Source: Lachnospiraceae bacterium 3-1
GTDB lineage: Bacteria > Bacillota > Clostridia > Lachnospirales > Lachnospiraceae
DNA length: 64,000 bases
Direction: 5' to 3'
NCBI GenBank assembly: GCA_000403255.2
Contig: KE159582.1
Location: 236,724 to 300,723, forward strand
Part shown: piece after piece, positions 43,578-52,529 of the stretch
How positions within the stretch are numbered: the first letter of the stretch is position 1
How the letters are laid out: every line of letters begins with the position of its first letter
The notes under the pieces: model-generated
Told to the model about the DNA's origin: nothing
The model's database searches: none
What the model saw: the letters and a program-made list of their open reading frames with translations, nothing else
Position numbers and translations under genes: made by a program

Positions 43578-44162
43578 ATGAAGAAAAATGGATGGTTTTC
43601 CCTGGAAAAAATAAAAGGGATATCCAAAAATCAGCTTTTGATTGGTGGATTGGTTGGAATTTTGCTGTTGATCATTGCTTTGCCCATGGACCAGGGCAGA
43701 AATCAGAAAAAGGAGGTTTTAGAAAAAGAAGGCGGAGAATCAGTAGAAACGGTTGCCTCTAATTATAACGGCTATGGGAGGGAATTGGAGCGGAAGCTGG
43801 AGCAGATTTTAGGGGAAATAGAGGGGGTGGGGAAGGTGGAAGTGATGATTACCATCCAGGATGACGGGGAACGTATTGTAGAAAAGGATATTACCCGGGG
43901 GAGCCAGGAGGTTTCAGAGGAGGATGGTACGGTAAAGCGTAACACCCGTGAAAGCCAATATCAGGAAGGAACGGTATTTTCACAGGAAAATGGCAGCCAA
44001 GGGCAGCCCTTTGTGTTGAAAGAGGTAATGCCTAAAATAGAAGGAGTGCTTGTGGTGGCGGAAGGAGGTGGAAATGCTAAGGTAGTAAAAAATATTTCCG
44101 ATGCAGTTTTGGCATTATTTTCAGTGGAAGTACATAAAATTAAGGTAGTTAAGATGAATTGA
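43578..44162 (+). CDS. spoIIIAG: Stage III sporulation protein AG
   Basis: Ring-forming channel protein, 194 residues, with one membrane span (residues ~22-37) and an extracytoplasmic domain resembling secretin ring-building motifs. The segment YGRELERKLEQILGEIEGVGKVEVMI is characteristic. GGGAGGGTGAGGC precedes the ATG. A 16-codon open frame at 43524 between AF and AG is too short to count as a gene. Confidence 0.92.
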   Translation: MKKNGWFSLEKIKGISKNQLLIGGLVGILLLIIALPMDQGRNQKKEVLEKEGGESVETVASNYNGYGRELERKLEQILGEIEGVGKVEVMITIQDDGERIVEKDITRGSQEVSEEDGTVKRNTRESQYQEGTVFSQENGSQGQPFVLKEVMPKIEGVLVVAEGGGNAKVVKNISDAVLALFSVEVHKIKVVKMN

Positions 44163-44178
44163 CAGGAGGGTATAAGTT

Positions 44179-44955
44179 TTGAAGAAAGTATTCAAAAAGA
44201 ACCAGATTATTATTACGGCTCTGGCTCTTATGATTGCTGTGGCAGGCTATCTGCAATATACTGGAAGCCAAAAAGACAGCGATCTGGCTAAGGAGGCAAG
44301 CACAGATACCAATGAGGGTACATATGAAATATCCGACGAAGACATGTACAGCGCTGAGGATATTTTTACAGACACAGAGGCCAGTGAGGAAACTTCTGCG
44401 GATGCACAAGGGGAGACATTAGGAATTCAGACAGGAGAAGAGATTGCCAAGGCCAATGGCCAGGGTGAAGGCGTAGAGAACCCAGGAGAGGCTGTGCTTA
44501 CCAGTACCAATGTAAACAGTGTGGATTTTGCATCAGAAGTAAAGATGAACCGGGAACAGATTCGTTCCCAGAATAAGGCGTCTCTCTTAGAAATTATCAA
44601 TAATACCGGAATCGGGGAAGAACAAAAGCAGGATGCCATCAATGCCATGATTGCAATGACAGATGTGTCGGAGCGAGAAGCTGCTGCTGAGATGCTGTTG
44701 GAGGCAAAAGGATTTACGGATGTGGTGGTAAGTATTACAGATGGCAATGCAGATGTGGTTCTGAATATGGGAGAGGTTACAGACGCAAAACGAGCTCAGG
44801 TGGAGGATATCGTAAAAAGGAAAACAAATGTTGCAGCAGAAAACATTGTTATTACGCCAATTCAGAATTCTGTTTCTGCAGGAACCGAAGAAGGGGGAGC
44901 TTCCGAACCTGTGCCTGAGGAAAATTCACAAGAAACTGCAGAAAGTACCGAATAA
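44179..44955 (+). CDS. spoIIIAH: Stage III sporulation protein AH
   Basis: Channel protein that binds forespore SpoIIQ through a YscJ/FliF-like ring domain. The 258-residue protein has a membrane span near residues 9-25, a long acidic linker, and the C-terminal domain with RSQNKASLLEIINNTGIG and AAEMLLEAKGFTDVVVSI. The start is TTG, supported by GGAGGG 8 nt upstream; no ATG is placed suitably. The tail after residue 225 is Glu/Ser/Pro-rich. Confidence 0.93.
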   Translation: MKKVFKKNQIIITALALMIAVAGYLQYTGSQKDSDLAKEASTDTNEGTYEISDEDMYSAEDIFTDTEASEETSADAQGETLGIQTGEEIAKANGQGEGVENPGEAVLTSTNVNSVDFASEVKMNREQIRSQNKASLLEIINNTGIGEEQKQDAINAMIAMTDVSEREAAAEMLLEAKGFTDVVVSITDGNADVVLNMGEVTDAKRAQVEDIVKRKTNVAAENIVITPIQNSVSAGTEEGGASEPVPEENSQETAESTE

Positions 44956-44985
44956 AATAAGCATGTAACCGATGGGATTAAGAAA

Positions 44986-45037
44986 GAGGCTGTCGTTTTA
45001 ACGAATGAAAATTCGTGAAGCGGCAGCCTCTATTTTC
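44986..45037. terminator. Terminator after spoIIIAH, built from an IS remnant
   Basis: GAGGCTG (44986-44992) pairs with CAGCCTC (45024-45030) and encloses ACGAAT-gaaa-ATTCGT (45001-45016); TATTTTC follows. The hairpin overlaps the end of a transposase remnant on the other strand. Confidence 0.7.
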
Positions 45038-45126
45038 GTGCCGTCAATAAAAATGGTTTCACCTGAAATTTCTTCCAGGTCTTCCCTTCTCTGAACAATT
45101 TCCCAATAGCCCCTCCTATCCGATTT
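44998..45126 (-). pseudogene. IS1182-family transposase remnant
   Basis: On the minus strand a frame without a start codon reads about 42 residues ending ISGETIFIDGTKIEAAASR then FIR and stop. The FIDGTKIEA motif is the hallmark segment of IS1182-type transposases (usually followed by NKYTFVW). The upstream and downstream parts of the gene are missing, so it is a fossil. It fills the space between the convergent spoIIIAH and the siroheme reductase gene. Confidence 0.7.
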
Positions 45127-46681
45127 ATAGAAAGGGTTTTACAATCCTAAGAAAATCGTCGTGGTGATGTGTGATAAACTCCTGGTAAGTGATTCCCCGG
45201 GAAGTAATTTCCCGTCCAAGGGTTACAAGAAATTCAGGAATCTGGGATTCTAGCATAACACCCAGTTCTGTTCCAAAGGCTTCCGCACCCTGGAGCTCAC
45301 AGCCCATTTCATATACGGCAAACGCAGGTCGCGGGCCGTCTGGCGTCTGTTTCACCCCGCCTCGGAACCCAAGGGAAGCAATTTGGTGGCCGGAGCAGGA
45401 GGAAGGGCAGCCAGAAATATGGATTTTAGGAAGTACGCCATCCTTAAAATGTTCTTTGCGGACTTTGTCCAGGCAGGCATTCAAAAGACCCTGAGAATCC
45501 CTGGCTCCAATCTGACAAATCGAAGCGCCAATGCAAGCCACAGAGGTTTCGAATAGGGTTTTCGCGCCATCCGCTATCAAGGGGAGAACCTTTGCGGCTT
45601 CAGAGGCAGTCAGATTAATGATATAGAGGCTTTGGTCAGGAGAAACTCGCAATACTACCTCCTCCATAGGAAGAATCACCTGATAAAGATTGCGGAAAAA
45701 TTCTGGCCGTGGGCTTCCTCCTGGGGGATGATAATGCAGGGCATATAACCCCTCCTGCTTTTGGGAGATTATGGTGTTTTTATTCTCATTGAGAGTTTGA
45801 TTTGTTTGTTGAGAATTATCTCCTTTTGTAATTTCTGGAATAGAAATGGTAAGCTCCAGGCGCTCTTCTGAGAGTGCATGAGATAGCTTTTCCCGGTAAG
45901 CTTTGATATAACCTTCTGTGCCAAGAGTTTCTTGCATAAAACGGGTACGGGCTTTTCCACGGTTTTCATAATTTCCATAGGTCACAAAGGTATCTATCAT
46001 GGCTTTGATACAGTAGAGAGTTTTCGAAGGCTCCACGTTGGAGGCTACCAGGGCGCCCATGCGGGGTTCCCGTCCCAGGCCACCTGCACTGTATACGTCA
46101 AAGGCACCCTGCTTTGTGGCAACAAAGCCCAGGTCTCGAAAGGTGGCATGGGTAATATTTTCTCCGCAGTTGGAAAAGCATATTTTTAATTTCCGAGGCA
46201 GCTTTACCTCATGGATTAGGCCAAGCACATAATCAGCGGCTTCTTTTGCATAGGGAAGAACATCAAAAAATTCCCCCTTTTGTACACCGGAAAGAGGTGA
46301 ACACATTACGTTTCTAGGGTAGTTTCCGCCGCCGCCTCTGGTGATAATGCCGTGATCAAAGGATTCTTCAATGAGTGCGCAGACCTGGGCTTTTGACAGA
46401 TTGTGAAGCTGAACACTTTGACAGGTGCTCAAATGCACCAGGGAAATGTTATATTTCTCAATGCTTTCTACTAGAAAAAGCAGTTGTTCTTTGGTGATTT
46501 CTCCACCAGTAAAACGAAGCCGCAGCATACTGGAAGCGCCACCTCTTTGGGCATAGCTTCCGAAACCGCCGGAAAATTTTTTGTATTCTGGAACGTTTAT
46601 TTCTTTTTGGTAAAATTTTTCAGTCATTTCATGGAATTCTTTTAGATCTTTTCGGAATTCCTCTGCATAATTTTTGGACAT
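45125..46681 (-). CDS. Nitrite/sulfite reductase, siroheme and [4Fe-4S] hemoprotein
   Basis: The 518-residue protein has two sulfite-reductase repeats. The C-terminal repeat carries the full cofactor motif CIGASIC (near residue 391) and GCPSSC (near 433); the N-terminal repeat has only a degenerate FSNCGEN. The ferrodoxin-like half domains (GGASSMLRLRFTGGEI and LVHLSTCQSVQLHNL) fit the family. It reduces sulfite to sulfide or nitrite to ammonia; sulfite is favoured by the surrounding genes. AGGAGGC precedes the ATG. It is downstream of the LysR gene on the same strand. Confidence 0.9.
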   Translation of the reverse strand: MSKNYAEEFRKDLKEFHEMTEKFYQKEINVPEYKKFSGGFGSYAQRGGASSMLRLRFTGGEITKEQLLFLVESIEKYNISLVHLSTCQSVQLHNLSKAQVCALIEESFDHGIITRGGGGNYPRNVMCSPLSGVQKGEFFDVLPYAKEAADYVLGLIHEVKLPRKLKICFSNCGENITHATFRDLGFVATKQGAFDVYSAGGLGREPRMGALVASNVEPSKTLYCIKAMIDTFVTYGNYENRGKARTRFMQETLGTEGYIKAYREKLSHALSEERLELTISIPEITKGDNSQQTNQTLNENKNTIISQKQEGLYALHYHPPGGSPRPEFFRNLYQVILPMEEVVLRVSPDQSLYIINLTASEAAKVLPLIADGAKTLFETSVACIGASICQIGARDSQGLLNACLDKVRKEHFKDGVLPKIHISGCPSSCSGHQIASLGFRGGVKQTPDGPRPAFAVYEMGCELQGAEAFGTELGVMLESQIPEFLVTLGREITSRGITYQEFITHHHDDFLRIVKPFL

Positions 46682-46769
46682 GATAGCCTCCTGTTGTTTT
46701 TCGGAAAATTTTCATGTATGGTTTGTTGCTATCAGTATGTCCTTTTTCATAAATTTTAATCAAAATGTG

Positions 46770-47651
46770 CTATAGATCCATACTTCTGGCCAAATCTGCA
46801 AAATCCTGCATCTGTGAGGTGGTAGGTCGGCATTGATTGTGGCAGAGATAGAAGTAACGCTTCATAGATACATTTTGTACTGGGCAGACAAAAACTTCTC
46901 CGTTTTCTACATATTCTGCAATGCACCGCTGAGACAGTACACCAAGTCCCAGATTGTGACGTACTGCATCTACAATGGCATTGCGGCTGCTGCATTCCCA
47001 TGTGGTTGTGAAGGGAATGTGGTGAATCAGCATGATGTTTTCAAAAATAGCTCTTGTGCCGCTTCCTTTCTCCCTTAAGATGAAATTTTGATGCCGCAGA
47101 TCTTCAATCTTAATGGAAGAACGAGTGGTAAAGGGATGCTTGTTTCCACAGATGATGCACAGATGATCCTTGATGACAGGTTCCGTGATGATTTCCTGAT
47201 GTACGATAATCCCCTCCACCAGCGCAATGTCCAGTTCATTGTGAAGCATTCGGTGTTCAATGATTTTGGTGTTATCCACATATACCTTCACATCAATATC
47301 GGGATGCTGGGCCAGAAGGGTTTCTACTAAGGTTCCCATCAAGGTATTGCCGATTGTGAGTGTAGCTCCGATGCGCAGGAGACGTCTGGCATTGGCATTT
47401 TTCATGGATTGTTCTAAATGTTCATGGCTGGCAACGATTTCCCTGGCGCTTTCTAAGAGCAGAAGACCGGAGGGAGTTATTTTCAGTTCTTTCGGTAGGC
47501 GGTCAAAAAGACGGGTCTGATATTCATTTTCCAGATCGGAAATCATCTGGCTGACCGTAGGCTGGGAAATATACAGATGCTTTGCAGCCTCATTCATTTT
47601 TTTGTATTCTGCTACTGCAATAAAGGTTTTTAATTGTTTCAAGGTTGCCAT
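46770..47651 (-). CDS. LysR-family regulator of the sulfur island
   Basis: The 293-residue LysR-type regulator has an N-terminal winged helix-turn-helix (residues ~1-60, MNEAAKHLYISQPTVSQMIS) and a substrate-binding domain (90-290). It is divergent from the CoA-disulfide-reductase operon and upstream of the siroheme reductase, so it may control both. In other bacteria LysR proteins of the CysL/YeiE group sit beside sulfite genes and yeiH; orthology here is inferred from context, not shown. Confidence 0.85.
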   Translation of the reverse strand: MATLKQLKTFIAVAEYKKMNEAAKHLYISQPTVSQMISDLENEYQTRLFDRLPKELKITPSGLLLLESAREIVASHEHLEQSMKNANARRLLRIGATLTIGNTLMGTLVETLLAQHPDIDVKVYVDNTKIIEHRMLHNELDIALVEGIIVHQEIITEPVIKDHLCIICGNKHPFTTRSSIKIEDLRHQNFILREKGSGTRAIFENIMLIHHIPFTTTWECSSRNAIVDAVRHNLGLGVLSQRCIAEYVENGEVFVCPVQNVSMKRYFYLCHNQCRPTTSQMQDFADLARSMDL

Positions 47652-47701
47652 GTAAAATCAAATCCTCCCGTTATTAAAATATGTAATGTTTTGTCCATCT
47701 G

Positions 47702-47802
47702 TTTCATAGGGTTTATGGAAAGGTGTTTTTTAACTATAGGGAAAAACCTATGACACAGTTTTAATTTTACTATTTTACGTAGAATTTAACAAGTGTTATT
47801 AT
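47702..47802 (+). promoter_or_regulatory. LysR-type operators and promoter of the sulfur operon
   Basis: Two inverted repeats lie in the divergent gap: TTTCATA-N5-TATGGAA (47702-47720) and TATAGG-N6-CCTATG (47735-47752). Both have the T-N11-A type form of LysR boxes. A weak promoter follows, TTTACG (47774-47779) and TATTAT (47797-47802), 17 bp apart, which would place the sites upstream of -35 as needed for activation. Confidence 0.5.
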
Positions 47803-47851
47803 AGGAGCATAGAGGAATTTGTCGAATTTTAATAAATCAAGGAGGCATGAA

Positions 47852-49474
47852 ATGAAAGTATTAGTACTTGGAGGAGTTGCGGCTGGTACAAAGATTGCTG
47901 CAAAATTAATGCGGGAAGACCGTGGAAATGAAGTAGTTGTACTGAATAAGGGAGAAAACATCTCTTATGCAGGCTGCGGGCTTCCCTATTATGTAGGACA
48001 TGTGATTGAGGACAGAGAGCAACTGATTGTAAATACGCCAGAGAAGTATTCTAAGCTGACAGGCGTTACTGTGTTGACAGAGACAGAAGCCATTCAGGTA
48101 GATCCAGAAGCGAAAAAGGTTGTGGCTAAGAATGTGAAGACAGGGGAAGAACAGACCCATGAATATGACAAATTGGTGATTTCTGTAGGTGCAAGCCCAA
48201 TAAAGCCACCCATTGAAGGATGTGATTTGGAAAATGTCTTCTTTGTAAGAACTCCAGAGGACGCCATTAAGATTCGTGATGTGGTGGATGCAGGAAATAT
48301 TAAGCGTGCCGTGGTAGTAGGTGCAGGATATATTGGACTGGAAATTGCTGAGAACTTGAAATTACAGGGGGTACGTCCTTTCGTTTTGGATATGGCAGAG
48401 CATGCCCTTCCTGGATTTGATGCTGAGATGGCAGAATATGTGGAGGGTAAATTACAGGAAAGCGGAATTCCAGTGGTTACAGGAGTTGCAGTGACCGGAA
48501 TCGAGGGAGATGGCAAGGTTGAAAAGGTCATTACCAGCAAGAAAGCATACAAGGCAGATTTGGTTGTGCTCAGTGCAGGAATCCGTCCCAATACAGCTTT
48601 TCTGGAGGAAACAGGAATTGAAATGTTCAAAGGTACCATTCTGACCAATGAAAAGGGAGAAACAAATCTTCCAGATATCTATGCAGCCGGCGACTGCGCG
48701 ATGGTGCACAATGCATTGACAGGCAAAGCAGCATGGTCTCCCATGGGATCTACCGCTAATATCAGCGGACGTCTGATTGCTCAGAATATGATGGGCGCAG
48801 ACCTTGGTTACCGTGGTGTGCTGGGAACTGCAGTATGTAAACTGCCAGAATTAAATGTAGGCAGGACTGGACTTACTGAGGCGCAAGCCCAAGCAGAAGG
48901 ATTCCATCCAGTGAGTGTCATTACGGTTGTAGATGACAAGGCACATTATTTCCCAGGCGCAGGAACATTTGTAATTAAGATGATTGCAGATAAAGATTCC
49001 CTGAGGCTTCTGGGCGTACAGGTAATTGGCGCTGGAGCAGTGGATAAAGTGGTTGACATTGCTGTTACAGGCATTATGTTAAAAGGAACTCTTGCAGATT
49101 TGGCAGATTTGGATTTGGCTTATGCACCTCCATTCTCCACAGCAATCCATCCGTTTGAACATACGTTGAACGTATTGATGAATAAGATTAATGGTAAATT
49201 TGAAACCTTTACCCCAGCAGAGTATGCACAAGGAGCAGCAGAAGGCTATAAGGTAGTGGATGCTTGCCTGGCGCCTTCCATTGAAGGAGCTCCATATGTG
49301 GATTTAACCACAGTAGAGGGTCCTGTGGAGGGCTTAGATCCAGAAGAGAAGATTTTATTGGTATGTAACAAAGGAAAACGGGCATATCTGCTTCAGAACC
49401 GTTTGAAGTTCTATGGATATAAGAATACAAAAGTGTTAGAAGGCGGTATTACCTTCAGTGATGTAGAAGCGTAA
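47852..49474 (+). CDS. CoA-disulfide reductase-like flavoprotein with C-terminal rhodanese domain
   Basis: FAD/NAD(P)-dependent disulfide or polysulfide reductase, 540 residues. It has FAD motif VLGGVAAGTKIAAKLM, redox Cys42 in SYAGCGLPYY, NAD(P) motif VVVGAGYIGLEIAENL near residue 151, and a dimerisation domain. The last ~90 residues resemble a rhodanese with the active-site loop LLVCNKGKRAYLL, shorter than a full domain. ATG 47852 has GGAGGCATGA upstream. It leads an operon with a siroheme protein and YeiH, pointing to handling of reduced sulfur, persulfide or sulfite. Confidence 0.9.
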   Translation: MKVLVLGGVAAGTKIAAKLMREDRGNEVVVLNKGENISYAGCGLPYYVGHVIEDREQLIVNTPEKYSKLTGVTVLTETEAIQVDPEAKKVVAKNVKTGEEQTHEYDKLVISVGASPIKPPIEGCDLENVFFVRTPEDAIKIRDVVDAGNIKRAVVVGAGYIGLEIAENLKLQGVRPFVLDMAEHALPGFDAEMAEYVEGKLQESGIPVVTGVAVTGIEGDGKVEKVITSKKAYKADLVVLSAGIRPNTAFLEETGIEMFKGTILTNEKGETNLPDIYAAGDCAMVHNALTGKAAWSPMGSTANISGRLIAQNMMGADLGYRGVLGTAVCKLPELNVGRTGLTEAQAQAEGFHPVSVITVVDDKAHYFPGAGTFVIKMIADKDSLRLLGVQVIGAGAVDKVVDIAVTGIMLKGTLADLADLDLAYAPPFSTAIHPFEHTLNVLMNKINGKFETFTPAEYAQGAAEGYKVVDACLAPSIEGAPYVDLTTVEGPVEGLDPEEKILLVCNKGKRAYLLQNRLKFYGYKNTKVLEGGITFSDVEA

Positions 49475-49507
49475 CCTGCAAAATATAAAAAAAGGAGATT
49501 GATAGGC

Positions 49508-50458
49508 ATGGGATGTACAATTAAACCTGAGGAAATCAAAAGAGTGAAAGGGCTTGGCTTTCTGAACAACAAGGGAACAGATTTGTTCAATGGACGCGTG
49601 ATTACTGTAAATGGTAAAATCACAGCAGAGCAGACAAAGGTAATTGCTGAAGCAGCAGAGAAATTTGGAAATGGGGATGTGGAATTTACCACACGTCTTA
49701 CGGTGGAAGTACGTGGAATCCATTTTGATAATATTGAACCTTTCCGTGAATATATTGCAAAAGCAGGACTTGAGACTGGTGGTACAGGCTCATTGGTTCG
49801 TCCGGTAGTATCCTGTAAAGGAACTACTTGTCAATATGGTCTGTATGATACTTTTGAGTTATCTGAGAAGATTCACGAACGTTTCTACAAAGGATATCGT
49901 ACCGTAAAACTGCCTCACAAATTTAAAATTGCTACTGGCGGATGCCCGAATAACTGTGTAAAACCGGATTTGAATGATTTAGGTATTATAGGTCAGTTAG
50001 TTCCCAATGTGGATCTGGATATGTGTAATGGCTGTAAGAAATGCCAGGTAGAAACTTCTTGCCCAATGGGTGCAGCTAAGATGGAAGATGACGAGCTTGT
50101 AATTGATCAGGAGACCTGCAATAACTGCGGACGTTGTATTGAGAAATGTCCATTTGATGTGATTGAGGATGGAACTCCAGGTTACAAGATTTACATAGGT
50201 GGAAGATGGGGCAAAAAGGTTGCTCATGGACAGACTTTGTCGAAAGTTTTCACCTCAGAAGAAGAGCTTTTGGATACCGTAGAAAAGGCAATTTTGTTAT
50301 TCCGTGAACAGGGGCAGACCGGAGAACGTTTTGCAGACACAATTGCAAGAATTGGTTTTGAAGAGGTGGAAAAGCAGCTTCTGGCGAATGACATTTTAGA
50401 AAGAAAGCAGGAAATTCTGGATGCACAATTGCATTTAGTAGGAGGAGCTACCTGCTAA
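49508..50458 (+). CDS. Sulfite reductase-like protein with siroheme motif and two [4Fe-4S] clusters
   Basis: The 316-residue protein resembles AsrC/dissimilatory-type sulfite reductase subunits. The siroheme-cluster motif CKGTTCQYG (near residue 104) and GCPNNC (near 144) is followed by two ferredoxin clusters, CNGCKKCQVETSCP near 176 and CNNCGRCIEKCP near 206. ATG 49508 lies 10 nt after AAGGAG and is preferred over an in-frame TTG. It differs from the convergent reductase in having its own ferredoxin domain, so it may take electrons directly from ferredoxin or the preceding flavoprotein. Confidence 0.87.
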   Translation: MGCTIKPEEIKRVKGLGFLNNKGTDLFNGRVITVNGKITAEQTKVIAEAAEKFGNGDVEFTTRLTVEVRGIHFDNIEPFREYIAKAGLETGGTGSLVRPVVSCKGTTCQYGLYDTFELSEKIHERFYKGYRTVKLPHKFKIATGGCPNNCVKPDLNDLGIIGQLVPNVDLDMCNGCKKCQVETSCPMGAAKMEDDELVIDQETCNNCGRCIEKCPFDVIEDGTPGYKIYIGGRWGKKVAHGQTLSKVFTSEEELLDTVEKAILLFREQGQTGERFADTIARIGFEEVEKQLLANDILERKQEILDAQLHLVGGATC

Positions 50459-50476
50459 TTGGGAGGAGTTTGAAAA

Positions 50477-51526
50477 ATGGAATCGAAGAAAAAATATGGT
50501 GCAATTCTTTTGTGCCTGATCATTGGATTTTTGGCAACAAAATCCACAGATTTACAGTCTTCCATGTTCGGGCGCGTGGTTATGGGCGGACCAATGGTTG
50601 CGTTATTGGTTTCTATGATTATCTGTAACATAATGCCAAGTGTTGATAAGGATTTTAAAGAAGGAACCACTTATTGCAGCAAGCAGTTCTTGAACTGGGG
50701 TATTATTTTAACAGGTGGAACGCTGAGTTTCGCTGATATTATGGGAACTGGCGTGAAAGCGATGCCTTTGATCCTGTTTAATATCTGTTTATCTTTTGCT
50801 GTTGCTATGTTAGTAGGTAAGAAGATTGGCGTTACAAAGAATACGTCTGTTTTGGTTGGCGGCGGAACTTGTATCTGTGGTGGTACTGCTATTGCTACTT
50901 TAAGCCGGATTATTAAGGCAACAGATGCAGAAATTGCGTTTGGTATGGCAGCAATTTTCCTGTTTGATACAATTTCAGCATTTTCTTATCCTTATATTGC
51001 ACCAGCAATTGGGTTTACAGAGAATCAGTTTGCATTTGTAGCAGGAACAGCCATCAATGACACCTCATCTGTGGCAGGAGCTCAGGCTACTTACCAGGCT
51101 ATGATTGCCAACCCAGAATTTAGCGGAGCTTTGAATGTTAAGTTAGTACGTACTACAATGTTGATTTTTGTAGCAATTGTTTGGACCGTTCTGATGGCAA
51201 GAGATGCCAAGAAGAATGGAGAAGCAGGAAGCAATGACAGCATTTTGGCAGTTGTAAAGAAAACATTCCCAATGTTCATTCTTTGGTTTGTCGTAATGGC
51301 AGGTTTGAATACTTATGGAGTGTTCAGTGATGTTGGAAGCGACCTTTTAAAATTGGTCAGCAAATTCTTGTTTGCGTCTGCATTGGCAGGGGTAGGATTT
51401 AAGATTAAATTTAAGGATGTATTTTCCAAGGGACTTAAGCCCATTGCATTGGGTGGAGTTACCTGGGCATGTGTGGCAGCTTCTTCTTATATCTTTGCAT
51501 TCTTATTTGCAGGGTATATTGGATAG
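50477..51526 (+). CDS. YeiH-family putative sulfate/anion exporter
   Basis: Integral membrane protein of 349 residues with about ten hydrophobic segments (UPF0324/YeiH). The conserved GGGTCICGGTAIATLSRII near residue 129 and AGTAINDTSSVAGAQATY near 190 are clear. GGGAGGAG stands before the ATG. Members are often called sulfate exporters and lie near sulfur-metabolism genes; transport has little direct proof. In this operon it probably moves sulfite or a related anion. Confidence 0.88.
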   Translation: MESKKKYGAILLCLIIGFLATKSTDLQSSMFGRVVMGGPMVALLVSMIICNIMPSVDKDFKEGTTYCSKQFLNWGIILTGGTLSFADIMGTGVKAMPLILFNICLSFAVAMLVGKKIGVTKNTSVLVGGGTCICGGTAIATLSRIIKATDAEIAFGMAAIFLFDTISAFSYPYIAPAIGFTENQFAFVAGTAINDTSSVAGAQATYQAMIANPEFSGALNVKLVRTTMLIFVAIVWTVLMARDAKKNGEAGSNDSILAVVKKTFPMFILWFVVMAGLNTYGVFSDVGSDLLKLVSKFLFASALAGVGFKIKFKDVFSKGLKPIALGGVTWACVAASSYIFAFLFAGYIG

Positions 51527-51582
51527 CGTCACAAAAGAATTGCCGGAAAATAAAAAATATGTTATGCTGAATAAGCATGCAC

Positions 51583-51614
51583 GGGGACTGCCGAAAGTGC
51601 AGTCCCCATTTGTA
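51583..51614 (+). terminator. Terminator after the yeiH-like gene
   Basis: GGGGACTGC (51583-51591) pairs perfectly with GCAGTCCCC (51599-51607); only ATTTGTA follows, so the U-tract is weak. Confidence 0.6.
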
Positions 51615-51677
51615 TGGAAAAGAGGAAGAAAACCATACAGTTTGGTTTTTCAAAAAGAATGACGAGGGATGAACAAA

Positions 51678-52469
51678 ATGAGAAAGGCAGTATTTTTTGA
51701 TATTGACGGAACCATTTGGGATGAAAAGCAGCAAATACCAGATAGTACCCGGGAAGCTTTCCGGCTGATGAAGGAACAAGGACATTACTTGTTTATCAGC
51801 AGTGGAAGAACAAGGATTTTTATTCCTGATGAAGGGCTAATGCCTCTGGGATTTGATGGAGTGTTGGCAGGATGTGGAACTTATGTGGAATTTCAAGGGG
51901 AGGAAAAATTTTGTTATCAGATTCCCTTGGAAGAGATGCAGCGAACCAATGATTTTTTACGGCAAATTGGAGCCGCATATGTTCTGGAGGGTAGACACTT
52001 GCTTTATCTGGATGCAGAGCGTTTTCCAAAAGAGTCCACGTTTCCCAAGGGGTTGGAAACACTCTTGGGAGAAAAAATGGTACGGGTAACCGGTAATGAA
52101 AATGAATTGAACGTCAGCAAGTTTTGTGTGAATTATATGAAGGAAGAAGAGCGGCAAAAGGAGCTGGAGTTGGAAATTGAGAAAAATTATACGATTATTC
52201 ACCGAGGTGGAGACTTTATGGAAGTGGTGCCAAAGGGCTATAATAAAGCGACGGGAATTCAGAAAATATGCAAAATTCTAGGAGTTGCACATAAGGATAC
52301 CTATTCCTTTGGAGATAGCACCAACGATTTGGATATGTTGGAGTATACGGCCCACTCTGTTGCTATGGGGGATGGCATGCAGCAGGCAAAGGATGTGGCA
52401 GAGTATGTAACTACAGATCTTTGGGAGGATGGAATTTATCAGGGCTGTAAACATTATGGATTGATTTAG
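51678..52469 (+). CDS. HAD-family hydrolase, Cof type
   Basis: Cytoplasmic sugar-phosphate or flavin-phosphate phosphatase, 263 residues. Motif I FFDIDGTIW near residue 6, motif II SSGR, and motif IV FGDSTNDLDMLEY near 212 are intact, and the C2-type cap domain is in the middle. ATG 51678 is spaced 9 nt from GAGGG; an ATG three codons earlier directly abuts that site. The substrate is unknown and the gene stands alone. Confidence 0.9.
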   Translation: MRKAVFFDIDGTIWDEKQQIPDSTREAFRLMKEQGHYLFISSGRTRIFIPDEGLMPLGFDGVLAGCGTYVEFQGEEKFCYQIPLEEMQRTNDFLRQIGAAYVLEGRHLLYLDAERFPKESTFPKGLETLLGEKMVRVTGNENELNVSKFCVNYMKEEERQKELELEIEKNYTIIHRGGDFMEVVPKGYNKATGIQKICKILGVAHKDTYSFGDSTNDLDMLEYTAHSVAMGDGMQQAKDVAEYVTTDLWEDGIYQGCKHYGLI

Positions 52470-52489
52470 AACGGTAATTGTAAAACTCA

Positions 52490-52516
52490 TATCCCGCCCT
52501 AAGGGGCGGGATATTT
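52490..52516. terminator. Bidirectional terminator
   Basis: TATCCCGCCC (52490-52499) pairs perfectly with GGGCGGGATA (52504-52513) and is followed by TTTG. It lies between convergent genes, the HAD hydrolase and the chemoreceptor. Confidence 0.75.
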
Positions 52517-52529
52517 GACTGTTTTGCAA

